A stretch of DNA of 64,000 nucleotides from Septoria linicola (Eukaryota > Ascomycota > Dothideomycetes > Mycosphaerellales > Mycosphaerellaceae): the NCBI GenBank assembly GCA_024114885.1, contig CP099430.1, positions 186,001 through 250,000 of the forward strand. Reading direction: 5' to 3'. The notes beneath the pieces were generated by a model. It had not been told where the DNA came from. It saw nothing but the letters and a program-made list of their open reading frames with translations, and did no database searches. Shown piece after piece: positions 13,801 to 25,145 of the stretch (position 1 is the stretch's first letter; the number at the start of each line of letters is the position of its first letter). The position numbers were made by a program, and so were the translations under genes.

Positions 13801-15060
13801 TAATAAGATAGCTAAGAAGTTCTTAGTTATCGATAAGAAGCTATACTAGTAGCTATATAGATAGGCCTCTTAGTAGAGAGTTATTAAAGACGATACGATA
13901 TAGAAACTAATCGTTAAGGAGATCTATAAGTCTAGTAGTTATAGGAACGCCGATTCTATATACTATATCCTTAGGTCGAAGTACTAGTAGGACAGTATAT
14001 ATACGTAATACGCTATATATTTCTACTAGTACGAGGACTATAATCTAAGGAATAGTATACCTCGACCTAGCTCTATAGTAGAGGTATAAATCTAAACTAT
14101 AGGAGAGCGCTAGTATATAGATAGCGTCTATATCGATAAGCGCGAGTTCTTAATTATTACTAGAGAAGGAGTATTACGATAGCTAGAGGCTAAGATCTAC
14201 TATTATACTACGCGAGAGGATAGTACTACTAAGAAGATATCTACGAAGTAGATTACTAACTTTCTTTAGAAGAATATATACTACTAATAGAGCGCGCTAT
14301 TTAAGATTATACTAGATAATACTAATATTAATAATAGTATAGAGGTTTCTACGCTTCTTACTACGTATAGCGTAAAGAGGCCGAGGATTTCTATCTACTA
14401 GCTATAGAGCGCTACTATTATAGAGGTAGGATATAAGACTATCCTATCTACTCTATTTAAGTTATCTAAGAGCGGTTTATAGGCTTAGATACTATACCTT
14501 CTAGCTGTACTATAGGTAGAGCGTACTACTTATAATAGTAGTACTAGCGAGACCTCTACTAAGCTAATAATTAGTAGAGAGGTAGTACTACCTATCGAGT
14601 TAGAATACTATATCTTTAGAGTTAAGGATTAGGGATCGGTTCGTACGTATAAGAAGCTAATTACTTTTTAGGCTAAAGCGCTTAAGGCTATATAGGATAT
14701 AGAGACTAATATCTTAGAGCGATAGACGCGTATCTAAGAAGAAGCTAAGAACTACTACGATAATTCTAGATACGTAGATTACGCTAAGTTTACTAAAGGA
14801 TAGTTAGTTATAATCTACTAAGACGATCTTAAGATATCGCGATCGGACAAGCTTATCTTCTAGTAGCGAGAGCTATATAGAGTCTTAGAGTATAAGGAAG
14901 ATACTACTTCCTATATCTTAGAAGACCTAAATAGTATAGTATTACCTACGTCGTATAATAAGGAATCTTTAAAGAGTATACCTAGATATCGAGCCTTAGC
15001 TACGCTAGGTAGTAGCGAGGACGATAATATAGACGATTAACCTACTTAGTCGGGCTACGA
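10900..15060 (+). pseudogene. Gypsy pol: protease region, RT, RNase H, integrase
   Basis: Reverse transcriptase is clear. YFLVAKKDIGLYRLIND lies at about 12350-12400, followed by VTIRDTYLPPNIDLFS, then FRLL.ITTIP.EATNS. The active-site box near 12690 reads FLNN, where FLDD is expected, consistent with GAC/GAT to AAC/AAT change. RNase H follows (about 13130-13600). Integrase is at about 13750-14700, with REFLIITREGV, then VKRPRISIY, then IEVGYKTIL and LPIELEYYIFRV. The upstream portion (about 10900-12000) should be protease but has no certain active-site motif left. No chromodomain was seen after integrase. Confidence 0.85.
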
Positions 15061-15479
15061 TATCTAGATACTACTTAACTATTCTAAGAAAGAGAAGAAA
15101 AGATAAGAGAGAGAAGGGTTATATATAACTCTCTTACTACTTCTAGTCGTCGCGGATATATAGTTTCCTTTATTAATTTCCTTTATTTTACTTATAATAC
15201 GCGCCTTCCTCGTAGATTACTTTACTTTACTTTTTACTTTACTTTACGAAGTATTTACTAGTTTACTTTACCGGTTTACTTTATATTTACCTATCTTATA
15301 TTACTTACTATTATTACCTATTTACTCTAGTCGCTATTTACTTTCTATTAACCCTACTACTCTCTAGAACCTTTATTTACTCTATAGGACTAGATACTTA
15401 AGTAACTAGCTACCTCTCTATCTTCTTCTTAATCTTAACTTCCTACTACTACTCGCTAATAGTTATTAGGACTACTAAT

Positions 15480-18290
15480 AACCTCCTCCTACTTCTACTA
15501 CCTCGAGTCGATTTACTAGGCGTAATCGTACTAGTACCTATACTATATCGGTACTAGGTAACGTTAACCTAAATAGCCTAAACGGCCTCTCTATTTAGAT
15601 AAGAAATATTATCTAGAATACTATACGAACTAAGGACGTTATTACTAGTATAGCTATAATTAAAGATAACGTAGAGAGGTATATAGTAGCGATAGAGATT
15701 ATTAATTACTACGACCGGGTCTTCTCTAGGCTATATAATATAGCGCGTCTACTCTAGAAAGGAATTAAGAAGATTAATAAGAAGTCTTCTAATAAGGAGT
15801 TAAAGTAGTTAAACCTAAGTTTTAAGAACGCTATATAGTAGAGAGTAAAGGGTTAATAGGTAATTAACTATATCTTCGCTCGTATCGAGACAGAGTAGAG
15901 TATAAGATATAGAAATAGTAAAACTATTCGTCTATACCTCGAGAATTATCTAAAGACGGTAAGAACTTCTTAGCCTATATAGGTAGCGCTACTATAAACA
16001 AGCTTAATATAGATACTACTACGTACCTACTCGCTAAGGCTATCCTTTAGCGCCTCCTTAACCTAGCTAATAATCGCTTAAAGGAATACTACTCTATCGA
16101 CTTAGATTTCGTTAAGCTAAAGAGTATAGAAGGACGCGAGAAGGTTTAGTAGGTTAATACCTTAGGTAATAAAGTAAAGTAGTTAATAAAGGAGCGTAAT
16201 CTATAGTTTAAGGATAGAATTATCTAGCTCGTCGAGATACTTCTACTAGCTATAGATAGGCTCTTAGGTAGAGAGAGGGCCTCTTCTTTAGTAGTAGTAT
16301 TAACTCGAGTTATAAGAGGAGCTACTAAGATCTAAGAAGATACTAAGAAAGCTACTACTACTCTCGTAGGTCTATCTAGCTCTAGAGGCCTAACTAGAAA
16401 TTAGCGCTACTTAACTATAGAAAGTAGCGCGTCTACTCCTATATCTATTAGAAGCTACTAAATCTCTAGCGTTAACTCGCGCCTAAGTAAGGTTAGCGAC
16501 CTAGGCCTATCTTCTCTACTTAGTAGTAGCTCTTACCTCTATAACTACTATAATATTAGATAAAACCGACTACTCTACGCTACTATTAATACCTAAGGCT
16601 TAAAGATATAGGTCTTCGAAGCGCTTATCGCTATAAAGGTTAAAGAGTATAGTTTAAAAAACGTTAACCTAAACAAGTATAGTCTCTACTTCTAGTACCT
16701 ACGAAATACTACTAGAGAGGCGTTCGGCTTTAAGAATAGTAAGGTCGACTAATCGACGCTATTTTAGAGATTTGGACTCTATATACGTACCTAGGATTTA
16801 GTTAAACTCTAAGTAGAGTACCTAAATTAGTTTTTAGTATAACGCCGAGCGGCCTACTCTAGCGATACTCTAAGTGCCCTACGTTACTTAGCTACTAAAG
16901 GAATAAAATATAATAACCTACCTAGATACTTTACCTATACTAATCTAGTTACCTATATTATAGACAAGAGTAAGCTACTAAAGCTAGTACTAGAAGTATA
17001 CTTTAGAGAAGGTATAGTTACGTACGACTTGTTTAGTTAGTTAGAGCTAGTTAAGGACCTAATTAGTAAGAAGTTTACTATATACGACTAGTATCTACGT
17101 AAGATTAGTAGAAATCGTAATATAGGCTAGTATAGAAACATGTTCTATAGCGGTATTTAGTAGTTAATCCGCTAGGACCCTATATACTAGATAATATATA
17201 TCTACTACTAACTAGATTATACTACGAATCTAGTTTCCTACTCGTACTATACTAAGTATACCTATCTACTAACTAAGGATAGGTCCGATTAGTCTTATAA
17301 GGGTTTCTAGTATATCGACCTTAGTATTATAGACATAGCTAGAGGCTACGGTATATCGCAAGTTTAGAGTATAGTTTCCTTTATAAATAAGACCTATACT
17401 AATTATACTAAATTAGTTAAAGATCTATACTACTAACGAGTTTTTATAGTATAGGTAGAGAGACTAGGAGATAGAGAATTACTTAGTAAGGGCTTCGTAG
17501 AGGATATTAAGGAGTAGTACGTATAGAAGAAAGATATTAACCTACTAAGTCCTACCTAGAAATATACTAGAGGATAGTCTATAGTACTAGTAAAGTAGAG
17601 AGAGGCTAGGATGTCGTCCTCTATACTACTATATAGCTCTAAGGAAAACAAGGTCGATAAGTAGATAACTATCCTACCTTGGTTTTATAAGGTAGACCTA
17701 GATACTAACTACCTCGAGATTAGAGAAGCTTCTAGTACGTACTCTTAGCTACGAGACGCTTACTACGACCTTATATCTAGGTATACCTCGCTATCTAGCT
17801 ACTCTAACTACTATAGAGTAATCTCCTACTACTTCTCTACTTTAGATAAGTTAATACTAGCTATATATCTTAGTTAGGCCCTTATAGGTATACGACGCTA
17901 GGACGATCCTATAGTAGTCTTCGATACTATAGGCTAGATTACCTACTATACTAACGTATTCTATACCTATTTAGAGGCCTACTATAAGACTACGCTAAGT
18001 AACTATCGCGTCCTTATAGCCTATATTAAAGACCTAGAGACTATAATATTCCTAGAGACTAGCTTCTATACTAATAATAAGGATTTTATAAAGCGACTAG
18101 TAGCTAACTTCTCTACTACTACTAATATAGGAGAGCTCTTCGAGTAGGCCGATAATAACTAGGCGGCTAGGCGTAGATTCTATCTAGCCTCTAGGGGCCT
18201 AATAGAGTAGCGCGAGGACTAGTAAGGTATAGAGATATAGAGGTATAGAGAGGAGTTTAGGAGAGACGATAACTTGTTTCTATAATACTC
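15480..18290 (+). pseudogene. Extra long reading frame between integrase and 3' LTR
   Basis: Downstream of integrase but inside the LTRs, roughly 2.8 kb reads as protein once TAG/TAA are ignored, on the same strand as gag-pol. The best-preserved part is about 16050-18290 (for example EAFGFKNSKVD, then LSALRYLATKGIKYNNLPRYF, then VDLDTNYLEIREASSTY, then FDTIGQITYYTNVFYTYLEA with Q for TAG). No envelope hallmarks such as a clear signal peptide or furin site were recognised, and it is not chromodomain or dUTPase. The first 500 bp are ambiguous between frames. It sits where env-like or accessory ORFs occur in some Gypsy lineages. Function unknown. Confidence 0.55.
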
Positions 18291-18339
18291 TATACTATTG
18301 TTTATAATGTCTCTAGTAAGACTTCTATAGAGAGAAGGA

Positions 18340-18781
18340 TATAACGTAGTAGGCGTCTCTATACCTAGTAGGTAGGCCTATAGTAGCTACTACTACCTAG
18401 GCGTATAAGAGCGATTTTCGAGCTTACTATAGAGGATATAGACTATTATCCTTTATACTACTACTACGGAGGTTAGAGAGGACTACTTAGGTTACTACTT
18501 AGCGATTATATAATATAGTACTATTTAACTACTTATTCTACTTCCTACCTATCTTCTACTAGCGCTACTACTACGCGATCCTAATAGGCTTATAGCCTAT
18601 ATAGTCTACTATAGCTACCGACGTACACCTCTACGACGACGCGCTATAGGCACGCTACTAATCTACCTACTATACCTACTACTAACTACTACGTAGGGCT
18701 ATCGCTCGACTCTAGCTCTACGACCTATATATAGACTTATATACTACTACTTCTAGGTTAGTTATAGGTTTACGTACTATA
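18340..18781 (+). repeat. 3' LTR of the 11.3 kb Gypsy element
   Basis: Same 442-bp length as 7503-7944 and aligned along its whole length. Differences are mostly transitions, with slightly more T/A than the 5' copy at several sites. It is followed by ctat, matching the 4 bases before the 5' LTR. Confidence 0.9.
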
Positions 18782-21700
18782 CTATTCTAGAATTATAGCT
18801 AGTATAGTAGGCTTAATAGCCTTAATATTAGAGAGAGGATTTATCTCGTCTAGTTAAACTTCTAGTACTACTAGCTCTATAAGCTCTTTAATCGAAATAG
18901 AAGGCTTTATAATTTTTATACTATACTCTATAAAGTAAAGGCTAATAGCCTTAATACTAGCTTACGTTAGTATCGATCGAATAGATATTAGTAAGATATA
19001 TATAGACCTATAGAGTATACTATTATTTCTAGCGTTATCGTATATAAGAGCGATTAGTTAGTCTCTAAGGCTAAACCTTTATAATATATTAAAGAGTAAT
19101 TTCGAAAGTTACTCTCTAGTATATCTACTAGTAATATAGAGAAAGTCTAATATCGCCTTATACTAAACCTAATTAGTATCGATCTAGTAGATATAGATAG
19201 TAAGGAATAAAGCTTTTATACTACTAGACTACTAGCTATCGACTACGATAGTAACCTTAAAGATTCTAGCTAGTATAGCCTTTAGGTCTTTCTTAGATCT
19301 CTCTTAGATCTCTTAAAGAAGAGCCTTAATTATCTTATTAGAGTAGAAAGATAATTCGAGACTAGAGTTAAGATATATATATATATATAGTAGACTATAA
19401 GATTCTCGAAGAAATTAAGTAGTAGGCTATATACTATAATTATTTATATAGATACTATAGAGAAGTTATTAATACTTAGGTCTAGGTCGCTAAGGTAACT
19501 CTTATAATTTTAAGCCTAACTATATAAGCTTAATAATATAGTTAGTAAATATAGTTAGTAGAAACTTATAGTATAGTCTTTATACTACTAGATATACTCT
19601 AGCTATATTCCTTTTCTCTTAAATACCTACTCGTACTTCTTAGACTAAAGATAAGAATTAAGACTACTTATACTATTACGAAGGCCTAGATAGGCTAAAG
19701 AGGTCTTATAACCTTAGTAGACTACTTTTAGTAAGATATCCTCGATATTAATCCTCTAGTCGAAAAACTTCTAGATATAAGAGAAATAGATACTCTCTTA
19801 TTTAATAAGTATAGTCTTTTATCTTCTAAACTTATACTTATAGCGACCTTATACCTCTTACTATCGTCGTATATACTAGTCTTTAAAGTCTATTTTATAC
19901 TCTTTCTATTATAGATATACTCTATTTACTTAAGTCTAGTCTAGAGAAGATATAGGTATATTAATTAGAATTTTAAAGATAGTAGATAGTCTACTAGAGC
20001 TCTACTATAATACTATATATCGTTATATAGAAGATACTATTAGACTAGATCCGAATTATAAAAAGTCTCTAAAAAGGCTATCTTAATATCGTTATCTTAG
20101 TTAAGTACTAGACCTAAGTCCTCTAGTAGCTAGCGATAGATTTCGTTATAAAGATAGCGTATTTATAGATAGTAATATTAAAACTAGAAGAGTTAAAGAA
20201 GATAAAGATAGACTAAATTATAAAAGTAAGAAAGAAGAGAGTTCTAGACTATCTATAAAATATACTATAACTTTACTCTAGTATAATCTCTATAGTAGTT
20301 CTTATCTATAGAGAAGCCTAAATTATACTAATTAGATATAGTAAAGCCTCTTATCTACTAACGATAGACTAGTTAAGAACTTAGTACTAATATCTAGATT
20401 AAGTACGCTAGGATCTATTAGATCTATAATAATAGACGAAAAGCTAATACTAGCCTACTTACTCTTAAATCTAGCTTAAACTAGACTCTCGACTATAGCT
20501 TTAAGTAAAGTCTCTTTCTTATTAAGTATATATTATTTATTAAATATACTATAAGTAAGCTTCGTGTTTTATCTCTACTATATAGATATAGTAGATATAG
20601 AGAATCTATAGATAATCTAATTATAGTTAGTAAGAATTAGCTATCTAAGATACTTAATAAGAATTAAGAAGTAATTAATAAGAGAGGCCTTCTAGCTAAG
20701 AATATTATATAGTATAGTCTAGTATTCTAGCTAAAAGATATCGTAGAGTATAGGTAAAACGCTATTAGTAATATATAACTATAGTTAATTAGTATATAGT
20801 TAGTAAATATATTTAGCGCTTAAGATAGCTAGTAGATATATCTTAACTTAGTCTTCTAGTACTAATATCTAAAGTAAGATAGCTAGACCTCGAAGCTATA
20901 GTATTATAAAAGAGAATCTCTATATTATATTAGTAGATAGAAGTTTCTAATAGATAAGAAGACTTACGCTATTACTATATACTTATATAGCTATAAGTTT
21001 ATCTAGCGCCTTAATCTTAGACTAGAACTCGCTAATTACCTTATACTAGTATTAATAAGTCGCTCTACTATAGTTAGTAGAGCCTAGCGTACTAGTAGAT
21101 AGCTTAATAGTATACTTAGCTTAAATATCCTTCTCTTAAGACAAGCTTAGTAGGTTATTAATAACGATATTTATAGAGTTTCTCTATAACTTAGAAGGAT
21201 CTAATAGTATCTAAACCTATATACTACTATCTTTCTTTTTAAATTCTTCTAATATATTCTCTTTTCTCTTAATCTCTCTATATAGAAGGTAGAGCTCGAT
21301 ATACTAATCTTCTTTATCTTTCTAAGTAAGGTCTTTAGAAGATTTCTTTTCTTCTAGCTTCTTAAGAGCCTTTCTCTCTCTATATAATATTAGCGCTAAC
21401 TATATATACTAATTACGTTTACTAACTATATAAGTAATAGTATAATAGAGACTTACTATTATTTAGTAAAGCTTACTCTATAGACTAGTTTCTATTAATT
21501 AATATACGTCTTCTATATATCCTTATTAAAGCTATTCTACTCTAGTAGTATAGCTATTTACTTTATCTTAAAATAACTAAAAGCTTAATTTCTTACTTTA
21601 TATTTTTAGTCTTCTTTAGCTCTATCTTTATCTATAGCTTAAGTATATATATAGTCGCGTAGTATATTTAGATTAATCGAGTAGTCTTTAATATCCTTTC

Positions 21701-23150
21701 TCGTTATAGTAAGTCTTATATATTTCGTCTCGAGTTTAGAAAGAGACTCTATCTTACGCTTCTAATATAGTATTTCTATAATAATTAATATTAAAAGTAT
21801 CGCGCTTAATAGCTATAATAGTTACTTACTAAATAGTAGTAGAATTAGATAGGTTAGATAAGCGATAGTAATATATAACGAATTTAGTTATAAGTATAGA
21901 TAGTTAGAAAGTAAGGTTTAGAATCTATAGAAAATAGAGAAATCTAAGATCTAAAGGCTAACTAAGTAGAAGTAACGTTAAGGTAGAGCTACTTCTAGAT
22001 ACTTTAATATAGATTTCTAGATAATATTAGTTATTAGTATATATAGTTAGTACTTTACTATTAGATTATATCTTAGTATAGGCTAATATATCTATTAAGT
22101 CTACCTATTCTAGGTCTCTATAGTATATCTACTAAATAGAAGAAAGATTATTTTAAAAAGAGAGATATAGGCTAATTATATAAGACTAATAGTAGATTAT
22201 AGAGACCTAGCTTTTATTCTAGAAAGAATATCTTAACTTCTTAAGAAGTACTTACTTATTTATACTTATCTTCTCTACTATATATAATATTATATATTAG
22301 CTAGAGATATTATAATTTTAGCTATTATATTAAGAACTATCCTATCTATCTATAAACTAGATCTAAAACTCTTTAAACTACCTAATAAGTTAATAGGCTT
22401 AATAAATTACTAAAATAGTATAAATCCTAAGAATCCTATAGTATATATTAAAAGAATAAATATTTAGTTTTAAGATCTTTTAAAGCCTAATAACGAGATA
22501 CTACTATTAAGTCTATTATAGAGAAAGTTTTTCTTTAGATTTAGAAGATTCTACTAATCTTTTAAAACTAGCCTTTTTCTATTAGTCTTAGAAAAGAGAG
22601 AGAGTATTACTACTTTATATTTATATATTTTATACTATCTAGTATATATAGTAAAATATTCTCTTCTCTAGTATTATAGATAATTTATTATTAATAGAAT
22701 AGATCTAAATTTAGTACTACTTAGAACTAATAGCTTATTTTTTAATTATTTAATACTAATATCTAGTTATATAGATCTAGTAAGCTAATATCGACTATAA
22801 CTATTCTCTAGTTCTATACTTCTAAAATCAATTAAGATAAGATCTATAGTTAGTAGTCGTAGTTAGTAGTAGTTTTCCTAGTTTAGTATCTTTCTATTTA
22901 GGTATAGATATAGGATCTAGTAAGTTTCTTAGTATCTCTTTAGACTCGAGATTCTATAGGTTATAATATCTTAGTAAGTTTTAGTATCTTTCTAATTACC
23001 TACTTCTTCTTTCTTTACTTTCTTTTTCTATCTCTACTCTTTTCTTTATTTCTTATACTATTTATTTCTTATACTATTCTTTAATTATAATACTCTATAT
23101 AAGAGCGATAATCAAGTATTAATCTCTTTAAACTCTCTTTAGTATTTATA
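18782..23150. other. Unresolved RIP-mutated block
   Basis: No open frame and almost no CpA/TpG. The left edge should continue the sequence interrupted by the Gypsy insertion, so the first few hundred bases may hold the N-terminal part of the hAT transposase at 6-7.4 kb; this is inferred from the insertion only. A minus-strand phase around 19400-20000 gives a protein-like read-through (for example INIEDILLKVVY, then YKTSLAYLGLRN) that I do not recognise. Short direct strings of atagttagtaaatat recur near 19545 and 20810, with shorter related strings later. A dinucleotide (at)n run is at about 19373-19391. Confidence 0.35.
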
Positions 23151-23169
23151 ATTATATAGTCTACTAAAA

Positions 23170-23600
23170 GTAGCTATTCTAGAGAGTACTACTTAGAAGC
23201 CTATTAAGCTTTAGAAGAAAGTTATTATAGTAAAAACAAATATTTATTAGAAGCGTATATCTTATAATAGTAGATATAAATATTATATTATTAAGTTAGG
23301 TACTATTATACTTTATTAGATTAAGAAATTATAGAGTATATTAGATCTATATATCTAATATCTTCTATTCTAGTAGCTTATCTATAAGATCGTTCTTACT
23401 TTTAGTAGTAGGCTATACTATTAATTAGTAGCCTTAGAATACTTCTAAGAGATAGCTAAAGCGTTCCTTACTATTTAATTTAAGATATCTAATCTTCTAG
23501 CTATCTATATAAAGTAGATTATACTATAGACTAAGGATCTATAGCTATACTATTATATTTATATAAGATTTACTAGCTAAGATAGTAGTATAGTTTAGTA
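23170..23600 (+). pseudogene. Histone H3-like gene A, RIP-decayed
   Basis: From 23272 one phase gives a histone-H3 fold with no gaps against canonical H3 if TAG is read as Q. It reads LGTIILY.IKKL.S, then DLYI.YLLF..LI, then ALEYF.EIAKAFL, then SNLLAIYIK, then TKDL.L. These align to the H3 blocks [45 protein letters not shown] and PKDIQL. Tyrosine replaces histidine and leucine replaces proline at several sites, which C-to-T change at CpA explains. Loop 1 has ordinary H3 length, without the two-residue insert typical of CENP-A. The N-terminal tail region (about 23170-23270) is lysine-rich but has no certain ARTKQT start. It lies about 0.8 kb upstream of a second H3-like copy. Confidence 0.75.
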
Positions 23601-24060
23601 GAAGTATAAGTCTACTAACTATAAATACTAACTATATTTCTAATCTATTATCTTAGTAGATATATAGTAAGTTCCTCTAGAGAATAGAGAGGTTATTAGT
23701 ATCTTAGGCTTTAGATTCTAGATTCTAGCTCTTACTAGAACCTTATAATTTCGATCTTACGACTATAACTCTAAATAAATATAATATTATAAAAGTCTTA
23801 TTACGTTCTTATATAGTATAGAACTTCTAGTCGACTATATCTTTATTAATTATATTATATAAGAAGCTACTATACTTATACCTAAATAATATACTCTTAC
23901 TAGTAAATTAAATATTATATTCTTCTACTCTATTAGTATATCTTTAAATAGAGAGAGCTAGTAATTAGTCTTAAGAATAGGCTAATAATTTAATTCTTAT
24001 TAGCTTATCTATTATATCTACTATTATAGAAGAGAAGTCTAATATTCTATAAGATAATAA
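23601..24060 (+). other. Spacer between the two H3-like copies, protein-like but unrecognised
   Basis: The phase after copy A can be read through (for example LGFRF.ILALTRTL, then YYKSLITFLYSIELLVDYIF) with only TAG/TAA interruptions. It is neither a histone fold nor a transposase motif I recognise. It could be a C-terminal extension of copy A or a long N-terminal extension of copy B. Confidence 0.3.
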
Positions 24061-24760
24061 TAGTAAAGATATATCTAAAGAGGAGAATAATAGATCTTCT
24101 ACTATAAATAGATCTACTACTAGTAGGAAGAGCTCTAGTAGAAAGTAGCCTACTATCTAAAAAGCGCTTTATAAGATAGTACTAATAACGAAGAGAAGAG
24201 ATAGTCTAAAACTTAATATAAAAAAGAAATCCTATATTCTAAAAGTATAGTCGAATACTTAGAATATAGTACGAGCTAGTAGGCTTACTAAGAAGGCTCT
24301 AATAGATATAAGAGTAAGAAAGCTCTATTACTATAAGCTAGATAGTAAGTTAAAATATAGTTAGTAAATATACTTAGTATACTAATCTACTATAGCTTTA
24401 GCTCTATAGAAGATTTAGAAGTTTTAGAGATCTAGAGATCTACTTATTAATAAGCTTCCTTTCTAGTAACTAGTAAGAGAGGTTATCTATAACTTTAAGT
24501 AGGATCTATACTTTTAGGCTAGTATACTAGAAGCGTTATAAGAGGTAGTAGAGCTCTAGGTAATAAAGATTTTTAAGAGTATATATTCTTTTATATTACT
24601 ATTTAGTAGCTTATACTAACTTATATAGATACTAACCTCTACGCTATCTATATAAAGCGAGTTACGATCTAGTAGAAGAATATAAAGCTTATTTAGTAAA
24701 TCTTTAATATATAAAGTATTATATATAATAAGAGTTATTCAAAGTAGTATAGTACTATAT
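24061..24760 (+). pseudogene. Histone H3-like gene B with intron, RIP-decayed
   Basis: A lysine/serine-rich tail (about 24085-24360, ending RVRKLYYYKLDSK, compare KKPHRYRPG of H3) is followed at 24386 by STIALAL.KI.KF, then SRDLLINKLPF..LVREV, then DLYF.ASILEAL.EV. This is the H3 alpha-N to alpha-2 region. The frame then closes but resumes 50 bp later as NTNLYAIYIKRVTI..KNIKLI, the H3 signature [20 protein letters not shown]. Removing 24579-24628 as an intron restores exact H3 spacing. Dots are TAG/TAA. It is more H3-like than copy A and has normal loop 1 length. All damage fits C-to-T at CpA on either strand. Confidence 0.8.
24579..24628 (+). other. Predicted 50-bp intron in H3-like gene B
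   Basis: It starts GTATAT, contains a perfect TACTAAC branch site at 24614-24620 and ends TATAG at 24628. It is phase 1. Splicing joins ..IFKN to TNLYAIYIK with exactly the spacing of histone H3. Size and signals are typical of filamentous fungi. Confidence 0.7.
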
Positions 24761-25145
24761 ATTATATTTAATATAAGGAATAATATTTAAGCTACTTCGA
24801 GATACCTAGCTACGTAGTAGAAGTATAGTATTAAATTATATTATAACTATAGTAAACGATATAAGATTACTTTCTTCTTTTATACTATAAAACCTTTATT
24901 TCCTCTTATCTCTATAGTTAGTATATATAGTTAGTATCTATTATTACTTTTATATACTTAGAGACTTAAAATATATAGATTTTAGTATATCTATACCTAT
25001 ACTACTATAGGTACCTATATAGATATATACTCTAATCTATATTTTCTAGTTATAGGTACTACCTATTAAGCTTTAATAGGTATCTACTCTAACCTATATC
25101 GATTACTAAGAAGATAGGTTTAGACCTAACTCTACCTATACTAAC
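24761..25145. other. Short RIP-mutated spacer
   Basis: No recognisable coding phase. It contains imperfect repeats of ctatacctatac/ggtacctat-type strings near 24990-25145, partly self-complementary. It ends where Copia integrase homology begins abruptly. Confidence 0.4.

Larger units (their letters stand above)
7503..18781 (+). mobile_element. Full-length Gypsy LTR retrotransposon, RIP-decayed
   Basis: Two direct repeats of identical length (442 bp) bound an 11.28 kb element that contains, in order, gag with a CCHC knuckle, an aspartic-protease region, reverse transcriptase, RNase H and integrase, the Ty3/Gypsy gene order. The flanks carry ctat immediately outside both LTRs (7499-7502 and 18782-18785), a plausible 4-5 bp target duplication. 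The LTRs begin TA and end TA, as expected from RIP of the usual TG...CA. The internal region is longer than usual because about 3 kb of additional coding-like sequence lies between integrase and the 3' LTR. It is inserted in older RIPped DNA that includes a hAT transposase remnant. Confidence 0.9.

Noticed and set aside
23272..23571. H3-like copy A as a CENP-A gene
   Set aside because: Loop 1 has the ordinary H3 length without the usual CENP-A insertion. The sequence is too damaged to decide between a divergent H3 variant and a centromeric one.
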